A stretch of DNA of 64,000 nt from Actinomycetes bacterium (GCA_023460975.1 JAEWOG010000051.1:11301-75300); one strand, 5' to 3'; shown: positions 1 through 8,739, counted from the first letter of the stretch. Program-made: numbers and translations. Notes: a model not told the origin generated them from the letters alone.

Positions 1-23
1 GTCGAAGCCCACCTGGAGCACCC

Positions 24-1397
24 ATGCGCATCCGTCCCGCGCGTCGCGGACGCCGCACCCTGGCCGCCGTGACGACCCTGGTCGCAGCCCTCACGCTGAG
101 CGCACCCGCGGCCGTCGCCGAGCCCACTGAGCAGGCCGCGTCGAAGCAGGCCAGCTCGCAACAGATCGCGCTCGCGACGCCCGGCGACTTCACCGGGTAT
201 GGCTTCGACCAGTGCGTCGCTCCCACCCAGGCGGCCATGGATGCCTGGCGCAAGCACTCCCCCTTCAGCGCCGTCGGCATCTACATCTCCGGCGACTCCC
301 GTGGCTGCCGCAGCCAGCCGAACCTCAGCCCGACCTGGGTCGCGACCCAGGTCGCCAAGGGGTGGCGCCTGCTGCCGATCGCACTGGGCCCCCAGGCGTC
401 GTGCCGCAAGGACTTCCCGCGCTACTCCGACGACTTCAAGATCAGCCCCAAGCCCGCGAACAACTACGCCGCAGCGCTCGCCCAGGGCGCCGCCGAGGCC
501 GACAAGAACGCCGCCGACGCGACCGCGCTCGGCATCGCCGCGGGCAGCACCCTCTGGTACGACCTAGAGGCCTTCACCCTCAGTGACACCCACTGCCGCG
601 AGTCGGCCCTCCAGTTCGTCTCGGGCTGGGTCACCCGGATCAAGGCGCTCGGCTACGTCGCAGGCTTCTACTCCTCAGCGTCCTCCGGCATCAAGATGCT
701 CGATGACGCCCGGACGTTGCGCCCCGGCCAGTTCGCCCTGCCCGACCGCATCTGGATCGCGCGGTGGGACGGGGCCGCCAACACCTCCACGACGTACATC
801 CCCGAGGACGGATGGCGTCCCGGCGGCCGGATGAAGCAGTACCTCGGCGGCCACCGCGAGACGTGGGGCGGCGTCACGATCAACATCGACAGCAACTACC
901 TCGACCTGGGTGCCGGGTCGCAGGCGCCCAGCGAGTCCCACTGCGGCGGCGTCAAGGTCGGCTTCTGGAAGTACCCGGCCGTCTCCCCGAGCTCGGGGCC
1001 CGCCACCCGCATCAAGGCTCTCCAGTGCCTGCTGACCGAGCAGAAGGTCTACTCAGGGCCGATCGACGGCACCTGGAACGACGCCCTCACCGTGGCCGCA
1101 CAGGCGTGGCAGTCCAAGCGAGGCTTCGCCGCCACGACGACCTGGTCCACGCCGCACTGGGTGGCCCTCCTGGCCGCCGGGAACGGCAAGGTCGTCAAGT
1201 ACGGCGCCACCGGGGACGGCGTCTACCGCCTCCAGCGGGCACTCAACGCCGCCGGGGCGGGCAAGTTCAAGGCGACTGGTCTCTTCGACGCGAAGACCGA
1301 GGCCGCCCTCAAGAACTACCAGCGCTCGCGCCGCCTGGCCATCAGCGGTGTCGGCACCTCGCAGACCTGGAAGTCCCTCAAGAAGGGTCTCGTCTGA
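24..1397 (+). CDS. Secreted DUF1906 glycoside-hydrolase-like protein with peptidoglycan-binding repeats
   Basis: 457 residues. Residues 1-32 look like a Sec signal peptide: Arg-rich start, Ala/Leu-rich core and an AVAEP cleavage region. Residues about 55-295 match the DUF1906 (Rv2525c-like) TIM-barrel domain, with an opening GFDQCVAPT and paired cysteines, followed by WYDLEAF and a DSNYLDLG-type ending. The C-terminal 150 residues hold two peptidoglycan-binding type-1 modules (LQCLLTEQKVYSGPIDG and LQRALNAAGAGKFKATG). I infer an extracytoplasmic, wall-associated protein, possibly a glycan hydrolase; the substrate is unknown. GGAG lies just upstream of the ATG. The stop codon directly abuts the stop of the convergent next gene, the two sharing a TGATCA hexamer with no spacer. 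Confidence 0.85.
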   Translation: MRIRPARRGRRTLAAVTTLVAALTLSAPAAVAEPTEQAASKQASSQQIALATPGDFTGYGFDQCVAPTQAAMDAWRKHSPFSAVGIYISGDSRGCRSQPNLSPTWVATQVAKGWRLLPIALGPQASCRKDFPRYSDDFKISPKPANNYAAALAQGAAEADKNAADATALGIAAGSTLWYDLEAFTLSDTHCRESALQFVSGWVTRIKALGYVAGFYSSASSGIKMLDDARTLRPGQFALPDRIWIARWDGAANTSTTYIPEDGWRPGGRMKQYLGGHRETWGGVTINIDSNYLDLGAGSQAPSESHCGGVKVGFWKYPAVSPSSGPATRIKALQCLLTEQKVYSGPIDGTWNDALTVAAQAWQSKRGFAATTTWSTPHWVALLAAGNGKVVKYGATGDGVYRLQRALNAAGAGKFKATGLFDAKTEAALKNYQRSRRLAISGVGTSQTWKSLKKGLV

Positions 1398-1841
1398 TCA
1401 GGCGGGCGGGCCCACCAGGAGCGCGACCCCGGTCAGACCGACCACGGCCACGACACCGACGGCAGCGCCCTGCCACGGCTTGCGTACGAGGAACGCGACC
1501 AGCTTCTCGAGCGGGCTGACCGGCTCCTGCGCGCGCAGCCGCCAGGCATCCGACAGCAGCGAGTGCTTGGCCAACGACGCCTCGAACGGCAGGGTCGCGA
1601 ACGGCGGAATCGCGCAGGCGATGCCCGCGGCGAACCGCCCGAACGACCACTTCTGGTCGATCCAGACCATGCCGGTCACCAAGCAGTAGGCGATGAAGAC
1701 GACGCCGTGGGCCATCCCGAAGACCCGCACGGCGAGCTCGGTGGTCTCCGTGACGTACTTGAGGAACATGCCGAGCAGGAGCAGCGCCCAGGTGACGGCC
1801 TCAGAGCGCGCCAGCAGACGGTGAAGGCGAACCGGGCTCAT
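1398..1841 (-). CDS. DUF3817 integral membrane protein
   Basis: 147 residues with about four hydrophobic segments: the region after the first 12 residues, a central FGMAHGVVFIAYCLV helix, a helix around residue 75, and a C-terminal GAAVGVVAVVGL helix. Central His and Gly residues are typical of DUF3817. Function is unknown. The ATG overlaps the purQ stop by 4 nt (ATGA), so it is translationally coupled as the third gene of purS-purQ-DUF3817. In family terms this is a conserved small actinobacterial membrane protein. Co-translation with purine genes is seen in the sequence, but no functional link is established. Confidence 0.8.
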   Translation of the reverse strand: MSPVRLHRLLARSEAVTWALLLLGMFLKYVTETTELAVRVFGMAHGVVFIAYCLVTGMVWIDQKWSFGRFAAGIACAIPPFATLPFEASLAKHSLLSDAWRLRAQEPVSPLEKLVAFLVRKPWQGAAVGVVAVVGLTGVALLVGPPA

Positions 1842-2506
1842 GCGAACGCACGCTCCACCAGGGAGGTGAAGAACCCCAGCCCCTCGGTGCCCGGACCAGT
1901 GAGGTCCTCGACGGCGTGCTCGGGGTGAGGCATCAGCCCGACCACGTTGCCCCGCTCGTTGGAGATCCCGGCGATGTCGCGCGCCGAGCCGTTGGGGTTC
2001 ACGCCGACGTAGCGCGCGACCACACGGCCCTGGCCCTCCAACATGTCCAAGGTGGTCTCATCGGCGATGTAGTTGCCCTCGCCGTTCTTGAGGACGACCG
2101 TGATCTCCTGGTTCGCCTCGTACGCGCTCGTCCACGCGGTCGAGGCGTTCTCGATGCGCAGCGTCTGGTCGCGACACACGAACTTGCGGTGGTCGTTGCG
2201 AATGAGCGCACCCGGCAGCAGGTGGGACTCGCACAGGATCTGGAACCCGTTGCAGATCCCGAGCACCGGCATGCCCTTGCCCGCGGCCTCGATCACCTCG
2301 GTCATCACCGGGGAGAAGCGCGAGATCGCGCCGCAGCGCAGGTAGTCGCCGTACGAGAAGCCGCCGGGCAGCACGACCGCGTCCACGCCACGCAGGTCGT
2401 GGTCGCCGTGCCACAGCGCCACCGCCTCGTGGCCGCCGATCCGGACCGCGCGGCGCGCGTCGACGTCGTCGAGTGTCCCCGGGAAGGTGACGACCCCGAC
2501 GCGCAT
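1838..2506 (-). CDS. purQ: Phosphoribosylformylglycinamidine synthase subunit PurQ
   Basis: 222 residues. This is the glutaminase subunit of FGAM synthase (purine pathway step 4): it releases ammonia from glutamine for PurL. It has the class I amidotransferase fold, with GGFSYGDYLRCGA, the nucleophile Cys in VLGICNGFQIL and the catalytic His/Glu in MPHPEHAVE. Length is normal for the small-PurL/PurQ/PurS arrangement. Its ATG shares one base with the purS stop (TGATG), and its own stop overlaps the DUF3817 start. purL is not in this window, so it must be encoded elsewhere. Confidence 0.97.
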   Translation of the reverse strand: MRVGVVTFPGTLDDVDARRAVRIGGHEAVALWHGDHDLRGVDAVVLPGGFSYGDYLRCGAISRFSPVMTEVIEAAGKGMPVLGICNGFQILCESHLLPGALIRNDHRKFVCRDQTLRIENASTAWTSAYEANQEITVVLKNGEGNYIADETTLDMLEGQGRVVARYVGVNPNGSARDIAGISNERGNVVGLMPHPEHAVEDLTGPGTEGLGFFTSLVERAFA

Positions 2507-2778
2507 CAGGCGCGGTGCCTTGCGCTCGCGCCGTCGCCCTCGACGTGGACTGCGAAGTCCTCGATCACGGGATTGGACAACAGGGTCTCGGCGATCTGCT
2601 CGACCGCGGCCAGGGACTCGGGCGTGACGTCACCGTCGATCTCGAGTTCGAACCGCTTGCCCTGACGGACATCGACGACTCCGTCGAAACCGAGGCGGGG
2701 CAGTGCACCCAGCACGGCCTTGCCCTGGGGGTCGAGGATCTCGGGCTTGGGCATGACGTCGACGACGTAACGGGCCAC
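2506..2778 (-). CDS. purS: Phosphoribosylformylglycinamidine synthase subunit PurS
   Basis: 90 residues. This small bridging subunit joins PurQ to PurL in the FGAM synthase complex. It starts VARYVVDVMPKPEILDP and contains the family's G-K-A-V, R-x-G-K and E-x-I-A-E-x-L-L-x-N-P segments. The GTG start was chosen because AAGGAG (plus-strand 2787-2792) lies 8 nt upstream and the resulting length fits the family; an ATG 30 codons earlier would add a non-homologous, proline-rich extension. It is the first gene of purS-purQ-DUF3817. Confidence 0.95.
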   Translation of the reverse strand: MARYVVDVMPKPEILDPQGKAVLGALPRLGFDGVVDVRQGKRFELEIDGDVTPESLAAVEQIAETLLSNPVIEDFAVHVEGDGASARHRA

Positions 2779-2814
2779 GGAGTGAACTCCTTGCTCGGGC
2801 GGGCGATCGCCCTC

Positions 2815-2820
2815 AGTGTA
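2815..2820 (-). promoter_or_regulatory. Putative -10 element of purSQ
   Basis: TACACT on the minus strand, about 36 nt before the purS GTG and ahead of its AAGGAG site. It would give a leader of roughly 30 nt. Inferred from the motif and its position only. Confidence 0.45.
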
Positions 2821-2891
2821 GGCGCGCAACCCCCACGACGGCCCATCGCGTCCGGCGGCGGGACGCACCCCGCCCTCGGGCGTCGCCGAGG

Positions 2892-3080
2892 TCAGGCCGA
2901 GGGGGGACGCTTCGCGAGCGTGATCAGGAGTGCAACCCCCAGCCCGGCCACCAGCGCGCCGAGGATTCCGTACGTCTCGGAGTCGAAGGGGCCATCGATC
3001 CAGCCGTTGCCCTGGGCGGCGACAAGACCGCCGCCCAGGACCATCACCAGGGCCAGTGCCAGGCCCACGTACTTCATCAC
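2892..3080 (-). CDS. Small two-helix membrane protein, hypothetical
   Basis: 62 residues. It has an N-terminal hydrophobic helix (VGLALALVMVLGGGLVAAQ), a short Gly/Asp-containing loop, a second helix (ILGALVAGLGVALLITLA) and a basic tail. It begins 4 nt after the stop of the acyl-CoA synthetase gene, so the two are probably co-transcribed. Either of two adjacent Met codons could be the start. I do not recognise a family. Confidence 0.6.
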   Translation of the reverse strand: MMKYVGLALALVMVLGGGLVAAQGNGWIDGPFDSETYGILGALVAGLGVALLITLAKRPPSA

Positions 3081-3084
3081 CGGG

Positions 3085-4635
3085 TCAGGACAGCTCGCGC
3101 TTGAGGATCTTGCCCGTCGCCGTCATCGGGATGGACTCCACGAACTCGACGATGCGGGGGTACTTGTAGGCCGCGAGCTGCTCCTTCGCCCACGCCACGA
3201 GCTCCTCGGGGGTGGTGGCGGTGTCGGCTGCGGGGATCACGACCGCCTTGATCTCCTCGCCGTGGCTGGTGTGCGGGACACCGATCACGGCCACCAGGGA
3301 GACCGCCGGGTGAGTGAGGAGGACCTCCTCGATCTCACGCGGGTACACGTTGAAGCCGCCGCGGATGATCATGTCCTTGGAGCGGTCGACGATGTAGTAC
3401 CAGCCCTCGTCGTCCTTGCGGGCCAGGTCGCCCGAACGGAACCACCCGTCCTGGATCGCGTCGGCCGTGGCGTCCGGGCGACCGTAGTAGCCCTTCATCA
3501 CGTTGGGCCCCTTGATCGCGATCTCACCGACCTCGCCGGCCTCGGCGTCCGACCAGTCGTCCTTGATCAGCTTCATCTGCACGCCAGGAATGGGGACGCC
3601 GATCGACCCCGGCCGCGCCGGCTCCCCGAACACGGAGAAGCTGGCGACCGGCGAGGTCTCCGAGAGGCCGTACCCCTCGAGGATCACCACGCCGAAGCGC
3701 CGCTCGAACTCACGGTGCACCTCGACGGGCAGCGCCGAGCCGCCGGCCACGGCAACGCGCAGGTTGTCGGCCAACGCCTTGACGTCAACGCCCGCGTCGT
3801 CGAGGGCACCCAGCAGACCCCAGTACATCGTCGGAACGCCCGCGAAGAACGTGATCTTCTCCCTTGCGAACAACTGCAGGGCGGCCTCGGCATCGAAGCG
3901 CGGCAGCATGACGACGGTGCCGCCGTACGCGAAGGGCATGTTCTGGCAGACGGTCTGGCCGAACGAGTGGAACAGCGGCAGCACACACATCACGCTGTCG
4001 GGACGGTCCACGTCGGCGCCGAACAGCTCCTTGCCGGCGAGCGCGTTGGAGCGCATGTTGTCGTGCGTCAACTCCGCGCCCTTCGGCTGGCCCGTCGTGC
4101 CGGAGGTGTAGAGGATGACGGCCGTGGCGTCGTCGGCGACCTCCGCGTCAGCGAACTCCGCGCCGAAGGACCCCATGGCCTGCGCCATCGTCTCGGTGCC
4201 CTCGATGGGGGACGCGGCAGCCAGGTCCGCCGTGATGACGAAGAAGTGCTCGCACGAGTCAGTGGCGCTGAAACCCTCGTGTCCCGCAGCGCCGATCGGC
4301 AGCTCCGGGGTGCCCTCGAAGCAGAAGTACGCCTTCGCGTCGGAGTCGGCGAGGTGATAGGCCACCTCGCGACCCTTGAGCAGGATGTTGAGCGGAACGA
4401 CCGTCGCGCCGGCCTTGAGGATGCCGTAGTAGACGATCGAGAAGTACGGCAGGTTGGGGCAGCTCAGCGCCACCTTGTCGCCGGGCCCGATGCCGCGCGC
4501 CACCAGCAGGTTCGCGCACATGTTGGCGAACGCATCCACCTGCGCGTAGGTGAGACGGGTGTCGCCCAGGACGATCGCGGTGCGGTCCGGGTACGTGCGA
4601 GCGGAGTCGGTGAGCAGGCCGGCGAGGTTCGTCAT
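3085..4635 (-). CDS. Long-chain acyl-CoA synthetase (FadD-type AMP-dependent ligase)
   Basis: 516 residues, full length for the ANL superfamily. It activates a carboxylic acid, probably a fatty acid, to an acyl-adenylate and then an acyl-CoA. Visible motifs: the P-loop ILYTSGTTGQPKGAEL at about residue 170, GYGLSETSP at about 320, the hinge region GWFRSGDLARKDDEGWYYIVDR-like segment at about 400, and the C-terminal catalytic Lys in MTATGKILKREL. Chain-length specificity cannot be read from the sequence. The ATG is preceded by a TAGATT box with 6 nt spacing, suggesting a leaderless mRNA. A 62-residue membrane protein follows directly. Confidence 0.9.
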   Translation of the reverse strand: MTNLAGLLTDSARTYPDRTAIVLGDTRLTYAQVDAFANMCANLLVARGIGPGDKVALSCPNLPYFSIVYYGILKAGATVVPLNILLKGREVAYHLADSDAKAYFCFEGTPELPIGAAGHEGFSATDSCEHFFVITADLAAASPIEGTETMAQAMGSFGAEFADAEVADDATAVILYTSGTTGQPKGAELTHDNMRSNALAGKELFGADVDRPDSVMCVLPLFHSFGQTVCQNMPFAYGGTVVMLPRFDAEAALQLFAREKITFFAGVPTMYWGLLGALDDAGVDVKALADNLRVAVAGGSALPVEVHREFERRFGVVILEGYGLSETSPVASFSVFGEPARPGSIGVPIPGVQMKLIKDDWSDAEAGEVGEIAIKGPNVMKGYYGRPDATADAIQDGWFRSGDLARKDDEGWYYIVDRSKDMIIRGGFNVYPREIEEVLLTHPAVSLVAVIGVPHTSHGEEIKAVVIPAADTATTPEELVAWAKEQLAAYKYPRIVEFVESIPMTATGKILKRELS

Positions 4636-4641
4636 GCCAGA

Positions 4642-4647
4642 AATCTA
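4642..4647 (-). promoter_or_regulatory. Putative leaderless -10 of the acyl-CoA synthetase gene
   Basis: TAGATT on the minus strand ending 6 nt before the ATG at 4635. There is no Shine-Dalgarno between them. Same pattern as at purC, purD and others in the window. Confidence 0.5.
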
Positions 4648-4691
4648 GACCCCCGGGGGTGACGTACCCCACCCCCCTGGTCGGGCAGTTC

Positions 4692-5588
4692 TCAGAACCG
4701 CTCGCCGGTGAGGAGCTCGTAGGCCTCGATGTAGCGGCTGCGGGTGCGCTCGACGACCTCGTCCGGCAGTGCCGGCGGCTGCACCTCGCTGGCCTTGTCC
4801 CAGCCAGACTCAGCCGAGGTCAGCCAGTTGCGCACGATCTGCTTGTCGTACGACGGCTGCACCCGGCCCGGCTGCCACCCGTCGGCGGGCCAGAAGCGCG
4901 AGGAATCAGGGGTGAGGACCTCATCGGCCAACACCAGGGTGCCGTCGGCGCGACGGCCGAACTCGAACTTCGTGTCCGCCAGCAGGATGCCGCGCTCGCG
5001 GGCGATGCCCTCGGCCCGCTCGTACACCGCGAGCGTCACCTCGCGCAGGCGCTCGGCGTCCTGAGACCCCACGGCTGCCACCACGGCATCGAAGTCGACA
5101 TTCTCGTCGTGGTCACCCACCTCCGCCTTCGTCGCCGGGGTGAAGATCGGCTGCTCCAACCGCGAGCCGTCCTCCAAACCGGCGGGCAGCGGATTGCCGC
5201 AGACGCTGCCGCTGTCGCGGTAGTCGGACAAGCCGGACCCTGTGAGGTATCCGCGCGCCACGCACTCGACGGGGAACATGTCCAGGCTCTCGCAGATCAC
5301 GGCACGACCCGCGACCTGCTCGGGCACCTGGGTGGAGACCACGTGGTGCGGGACGAGGTCCGCCAACTGGTCGAACCACCACAGGGACATCCGGGTGAGG
5401 ATCTCGCCCTTGTCCGGGATCGCGGTGGACAGGACGAAGTCGTACGCGGAGATCCGGTCCGTGGCCACCATGAGCAGCTTGCCCATGTGCTCGCCGGAGT
5501 CGATCCGGTACAACTCACGCACCTTGCCGCTGTGCAGATGGGTGGTCCCCGCGATGGCAGGGGCGGGCGGCAGGACGATCTCTGGCAC
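4692..5588 (-). CDS. purC: SAICAR synthase PurC
   Basis: 298 residues from the GTG. It ligates aspartate to CAIR with ATP (purine pathway step 8). Family motifs: SGKVRELY near residue 20, DRISAYDF near 45, a VVSTQVPE-like segment, ARGYLTGSG near 110, and DTKFEFG near 205. The GTG start gives the conserved PEIVLPPAPAI opening, and TAGGCT sits 7 nt upstream, indicating a leaderless message. A start 30 codons earlier would add a basic, non-homologous segment. Confidence 0.96.
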   Translation of the reverse strand: MPEIVLPPAPAIAGTTHLHSGKVRELYRIDSGEHMGKLLMVATDRISAYDFVLSTAIPDKGEILTRMSLWWFDQLADLVPHHVVSTQVPEQVAGRAVICESLDMFPVECVARGYLTGSGLSDYRDSGSVCGNPLPAGLEDGSRLEQPIFTPATKAEVGDHDENVDFDAVVAAVGSQDAERLREVTLAVYERAEGIARERGILLADTKFEFGRRADGTLVLADEVLTPDSSRFWPADGWQPGRVQPSYDKQIVRNWLTSAESGWDKASEVQPPALPDEVVERTRSRYIEAYELLTGERF

Positions 5589-5595
5589 GGCCCTC

Positions 5596-5601
5596 AGCCT
5601 A
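5596..5601 (-). promoter_or_regulatory. Putative leaderless -10 of purC
   Basis: TAGGCT on the minus strand, 7 nt before the GTG start at 5588. The predicted transcription start coincides with the start codon. Confidence 0.5.
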
Positions 5602-5868
5602 GTGCCGCCGACATCGCGCCCGCGAGCGAGTCGACGCCCGTGGACGCCGCGGGACGCACCCGCGCCCCACGGGATCATGCGTCACCCGTAGTTGATCCAG
5701 AACCCCACGTCTGCATGGTTGTCACCCCTTCAGCCCCCCGGCGAATCACAACCTGGGTTCGAGAGTAGGTGAATCCTCACGCGAGGGCGAGGCGTTCCGG
5801 AGAGATCTCCCCGTCCGCCCCCTCCGCCGGCGTGGCCGCAGGCGGAAGACGGCCTGAGGTTTCAATCA
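5602..5868. other. Non-coding interval between purB and purC
   Basis: No convincing gene. The interval holds the purC promoter and, towards purB, the terminator hairpin. I looked for a tRNA or riboswitch fold and saw none. Confidence 0.5.
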
Positions 5869-5889
5869 GAGGCGTTTCTGGAACGCCTC
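5869..5889 (-). terminator. Hairpin at the purB 3' end
   Basis: GAGGCGTT, 5-nt loop, AACGCCTC: an 8-bp perfect stem overlapping the purB stop codon. There is no strong U-tract. Confidence 0.4.
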
Positions 5890-7318
5890 AGAGGATGTCT
5901 CCCGGCACGTACGCGGCCGCCTCGGGCAGCCTCGCCGCGACGGCCTCGACCTGGCGTACGACGGCCTGCACCTGGGACACGGCGGCTCCCGTGAAGGTGA
6001 TCGGCTCCGCCACCAGCGCGTCGATCTGGTCGCGCGTCAACCCCAGCCGGGAGTCGGCGGCCAGCTTGGCGAAGACGTCGTTCTCCACCTGGCCAGCACG
6101 CATCGCCAGCGCGGTGCCGACGGCGGCCTCCTTGATCGCCTCGTGGGCAGTCTCGCGGCCGACCCCGTTGCGTACGGCGCTCATGAGCACCTTGGTGGTG
6201 GCCAGGAACGGCAGGTAGCGGTCGAGCTCGCGCTGGATGACCGCGGGGAACGCGCCGAACTCCTCCAGCACGGTCAGGAACGTCTGGAACAGGCCGTCCA
6301 CGGCGAAGAAGGCATCCGGAAGCGCGACCCGGCGTACGACGGAGCAGGACACGTCGCCCTCGTTCCACTGGTCACCCGCGAGCTCGCCCACCATGGACAG
6401 GTAGCCGCGCGTGATGACAGCCAGGCCGTTGACGCGCTCGCACGAGCGGGTGTTCATCTTGTGCGGCATCGCCGACGAGCCGACCTGGCCCTCCTTGAAG
6501 CCCTCCGTGACCAGCTCGATGCCGGCCATCAGGCGGATCGTCGTGGCGAGGTTCGACGGGCCCGCCGTGATCTGCACCAGCGCCGAGAGGACGTCGAAGT
6601 CCAGCGAGCGGGGGTAGACCTGACCGACCGAGGTCAGCACGTTGTCGAAGCCGAGGTGGCTGGCCACGCGGGCCTCCAGCTCGGCCAGCTTGGCGGCGTC
6701 GCCGTCCAGCAGATCGAGCATGTCCTGGGCAGTGCCCACAGGCCCCTTGATGCCGCGCAGGGGGTAGCGGGCGATGAGCTCCTCGATGCGTTGGACACCG
6801 ACCAACATTTCGTCCGCCACCGTCGCGAACCGCTTGCCCAGCGTCGTGGCCTGCGCCGCGACATTGTGGGAGCGGCCAGCCATCACGGTCGCCTCGTGCT
6901 CGGAGGCCAGCCGGGCGAGGCGGGCCAGCGTCGCGACGGCACGGTCGCGGACCAGGGCGAGGCTGGAGAGGATCTGGAGCTGCTCGACGTTCTCCGTCAG
7001 GTCGCGGCTCGTCATGCCCTTGTGGATGTGCTCGTGCCCGGCCAGCGCACAGAACTCCTCGATGCGGGCCTTCACGTCGTGACGGGTGACGCGCTCGCGA
7101 GCCGCAATGGACTCGAGGTCGACCCCCTCTTCACCTCGGTCGGCGACGCGCTCGTAGTCCTCGATGACGCCGTCACCGATCTCGATGCCCAGATCCTTCT
7201 GGGCCTTCATCACGGCGATCCAGAGGTGCCGCTCCAGGACGATCTTGTGCTCGGGCGACCAGATCGCGGCGAGATCGGCGGCGGCATAGCGGGTGGCGAG
7301 GACGTTCGGGACGGTCAT
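5888..7318 (-). CDS. purB: Adenylosuccinate lyase
   Basis: 476 residues. It removes fumarate from SAICAR and from adenylosuccinate (purine steps 9 and the last AMP step). It belongs to the fumarase/aspartase superfamily; the signature GSSAMPHKMNT lies near residue 285, and the GRSHNVAAQ and TSRDLTEN segments carry active-site His/Thr/Ser. Length is typical. GAAGGAT lies about 6 nt before the ATG. The next gene upstream is purD with a 36-nt gap, so purD-purB may be one transcript. Confidence 0.96.
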   Translation of the reverse strand: MTVPNVLATRYAAADLAAIWSPEHKIVLERHLWIAVMKAQKDLGIEIGDGVIEDYERVADRGEEGVDLESIAARERVTRHDVKARIEEFCALAGHEHIHKGMTSRDLTENVEQLQILSSLALVRDRAVATLARLARLASEHEATVMAGRSHNVAAQATTLGKRFATVADEMLVGVQRIEELIARYPLRGIKGPVGTAQDMLDLLDGDAAKLAELEARVASHLGFDNVLTSVGQVYPRSLDFDVLSALVQITAGPSNLATTIRLMAGIELVTEGFKEGQVGSSAMPHKMNTRSCERVNGLAVITRGYLSMVGELAGDQWNEGDVSCSVVRRVALPDAFFAVDGLFQTFLTVLEEFGAFPAVIQRELDRYLPFLATTKVLMSAVRNGVGRETAHEAIKEAAVGTALAMRAGQVENDVFAKLAADSRLGLTRDQIDALVAEPITFTGAAVSQVQAVVRQVEAVAARLPEAAAYVPGDIL

Positions 7319-7354
7319 GTCGGATCCTTCGGTGGGCGCGTGCTGAGGGAGGAG

Positions 7355-8680
7355 TCAGTTCTGGGTGAGGGACGCGCCCTCGACGACGCCGAGCGGTTCG
7401 GCGGCGATGTCCGAGCGGCGCTGGAGGCCGTCGAAGGAGACCAGGTCGGCCGCGGCGTACGCCCGCGCGCGGGCATCGGCCACGTCGTAGCCCCTCGCGC
7501 GGACCGCGAGGACCCGCCCGCCCGCGGTGACCAAGGCTTTCTTGCCGGTCGAGCTTGTCCCGCTGGTTGAGCTTGTCCCGCCGGTTGAGCTTGTCGAAAC
7601 CAGGGCCGTACCCGCGTGGATGACGTCGACACCGTCCACCCCGTTGGCCACACCAACGCCCGTGATCACGTCGCCCTTGGAAGACGACTCCGGATAGCCG
7701 GCCGAGGCGAGCACGACGGTCACGGCGGCGCCCTCGGCGAAGGTGGGCGCCGGCACCTCGTCGAGACGCCCGGTCGCGGCCGCGTGCAGCAGCGTGCCGG
7801 CTCCCGAGGTCAGCAGCGCCAGCACGGGCTGGATGTCAGGATCGCCGAAGCGGGCGTTGAACTCGATCACCCGGGGGCCTGCCTGCGTCAGGGCCAGGCC
7901 CACGTACAGGCAGCCGACGTACGGCGTGCCGCGGCGGTTCATCTCGTCAAGGGTGGGCTGGACGACCGTGTCGAGCACCTGCTGCGGCAGGTCTGCGGGA
8001 GCCCAGGGCAGCGGGGAGTAGGAGCCCATTCCGCCGGTGTTGGGGCCGTGGCCGCCGTCGAAGATGCGCTTGAAGTCCTGGGCGGGTTGCAGGGCGTACG
8101 CCCGCGTTCCGTCGCAGACGGCGAACACCGAGACCTCCGGACCCTCGAGGAACTCCTCGATGACCACGCGGCCGCACGCCGCCGCGTGGGCCAGTGCCTC
8201 CGCGCGATCGCGCGTCACGACGACGCCCTTGCCGGCTGCGAGTGCATCGTCCTTGACCACGTACGGAGCGCCGAACTCGTCGAGCGCTGCCTCGTACTCC
8301 TCGGGAGTCTCACACGTCCGGCTGCCCGCGGTCGGGACTCCGGCGGCCGCCATGACCTCCTTGGAGAAGGCCTTGGAGCCTTCCAACTGCGCCGCGTCGG
8401 CATCCGGCCCGAACACCGCGATCCCGGCCGCTCGGACGAGGTCCGCGACGCCCGCGACCAGCGGGGCCTCCGGGCCGATGACGACCAGATCGGCGCCGAC
8501 CTCAACGGCCAGCGCGGCGACGGCCGCGCCGTCCATGGGGTCAACCTCGTGCAGGGTTGCGAACGCGCCGATGCCCGGATTGCCGGGGGCGGCGTGGACC
8601 TCGCCGACCGCCGGGTCGCCCGCAAGTGCCAAGGCGAGGGCGTGCTCGCGTCCGCCGGTACCGATCACGAGGGTCTTCAC
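7355..8680 (-). CDS. purD: Phosphoribosylamine-glycine ligase with an in-frame repeat insertion
   Basis: 441 residues from the GTG. This ATP-grasp GAR synthetase joins phosphoribosylamine and glycine (purine step 2). It opens with KTLVIGTGGREHALALAL and carries GADLVVIGPEAPLVAG, KDDALAAGKGVVVT (ATP-binding lysines) and FNARFGDPDIQPVL. Near residues 359-380, between VIHAGTAL and LVTAGGRVLAV, there is a low-complexity Ser/Thr/Gly insert, TSSTGG/TSSTSG/TSSTGK. It is encoded by three 18-nt copies of the dispersed GGTTGAGCTTGTC repeat, and most PurD proteins have a short turn there. The reading frame is kept, so the enzyme is probably functional. TAGACT 8 nt before the GTG suggests a leaderless message. 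Confidence 0.95.
   Translation of the reverse strand: MKTLVIGTGGREHALALALAGDPAVGEVHAAPGNPGIGAFATLHEVDPMDGAAVAALAVEVGADLVVIGPEAPLVAGVADLVRAAGIAVFGPDADAAQLEGSKAFSKEVMAAAGVPTAGSRTCETPEEYEAALDEFGAPYVVKDDALAAGKGVVVTRDRAEALAHAAACGRVVIEEFLEGPEVSVFAVCDGTRAYALQPAQDFKRIFDGGHGPNTGGMGSYSPLPWAPADLPQQVLDTVVQPTLDEMNRRGTPYVGCLYVGLALTQAGPRVIEFNARFGDPDIQPVLALLTSGAGTLLHAAATGRLDEVPAPTFAEGAAVTVVLASAGYPESSSKGDVITGVGVANGVDGVDVIHAGTALVSTSSTGGTSSTSGTSSTGKKALVTAGGRVLAVRARGYDVADARARAYAAADLVSFDGLQRRSDIAAEPLGVVEGASLTQN
7545..7601. repeat. Dispersed repeat (3 x 18 bp) inside purD
   Basis: Three tandem 18-bp units at 7545, 7563 and 7581, the last continuing into the 19-base core GGTTGAGCTTGTCGAAACC at 7583-7601. The same core recurs inverted at 54359-54448. 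Here it is translated in frame as a TSST-rich loop. Confidence 0.85.
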
Positions 8681-8688
8681 GTGCGTCG

Positions 8689-8694
8689 AGTCTA
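8689..8694 (-). promoter_or_regulatory. Putative leaderless -10 of purD
   Basis: TAGACT on the minus strand, 8 nt upstream of the purD GTG at 8680, without a Shine-Dalgarno between them. Confidence 0.5.
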
Positions 8695-8739
8695 GTCGCG
8701 TACCCCGGGTGGCACCTACGTACGCCCGAGCCGCGGGAC

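Noticed and set aside
2515..4662. Long plus-strand open frame opposite purS and the acyl-CoA synthetase
   Set aside because: Both minus-strand genes have full motifs, starts and ribosome or promoter signals; the plus frame has none.
5735..5775. GGGTTCGAGA-like T-arm suggesting a tRNA
   Set aside because: No matching acceptor, D or anticodon stems can be drawn around it.
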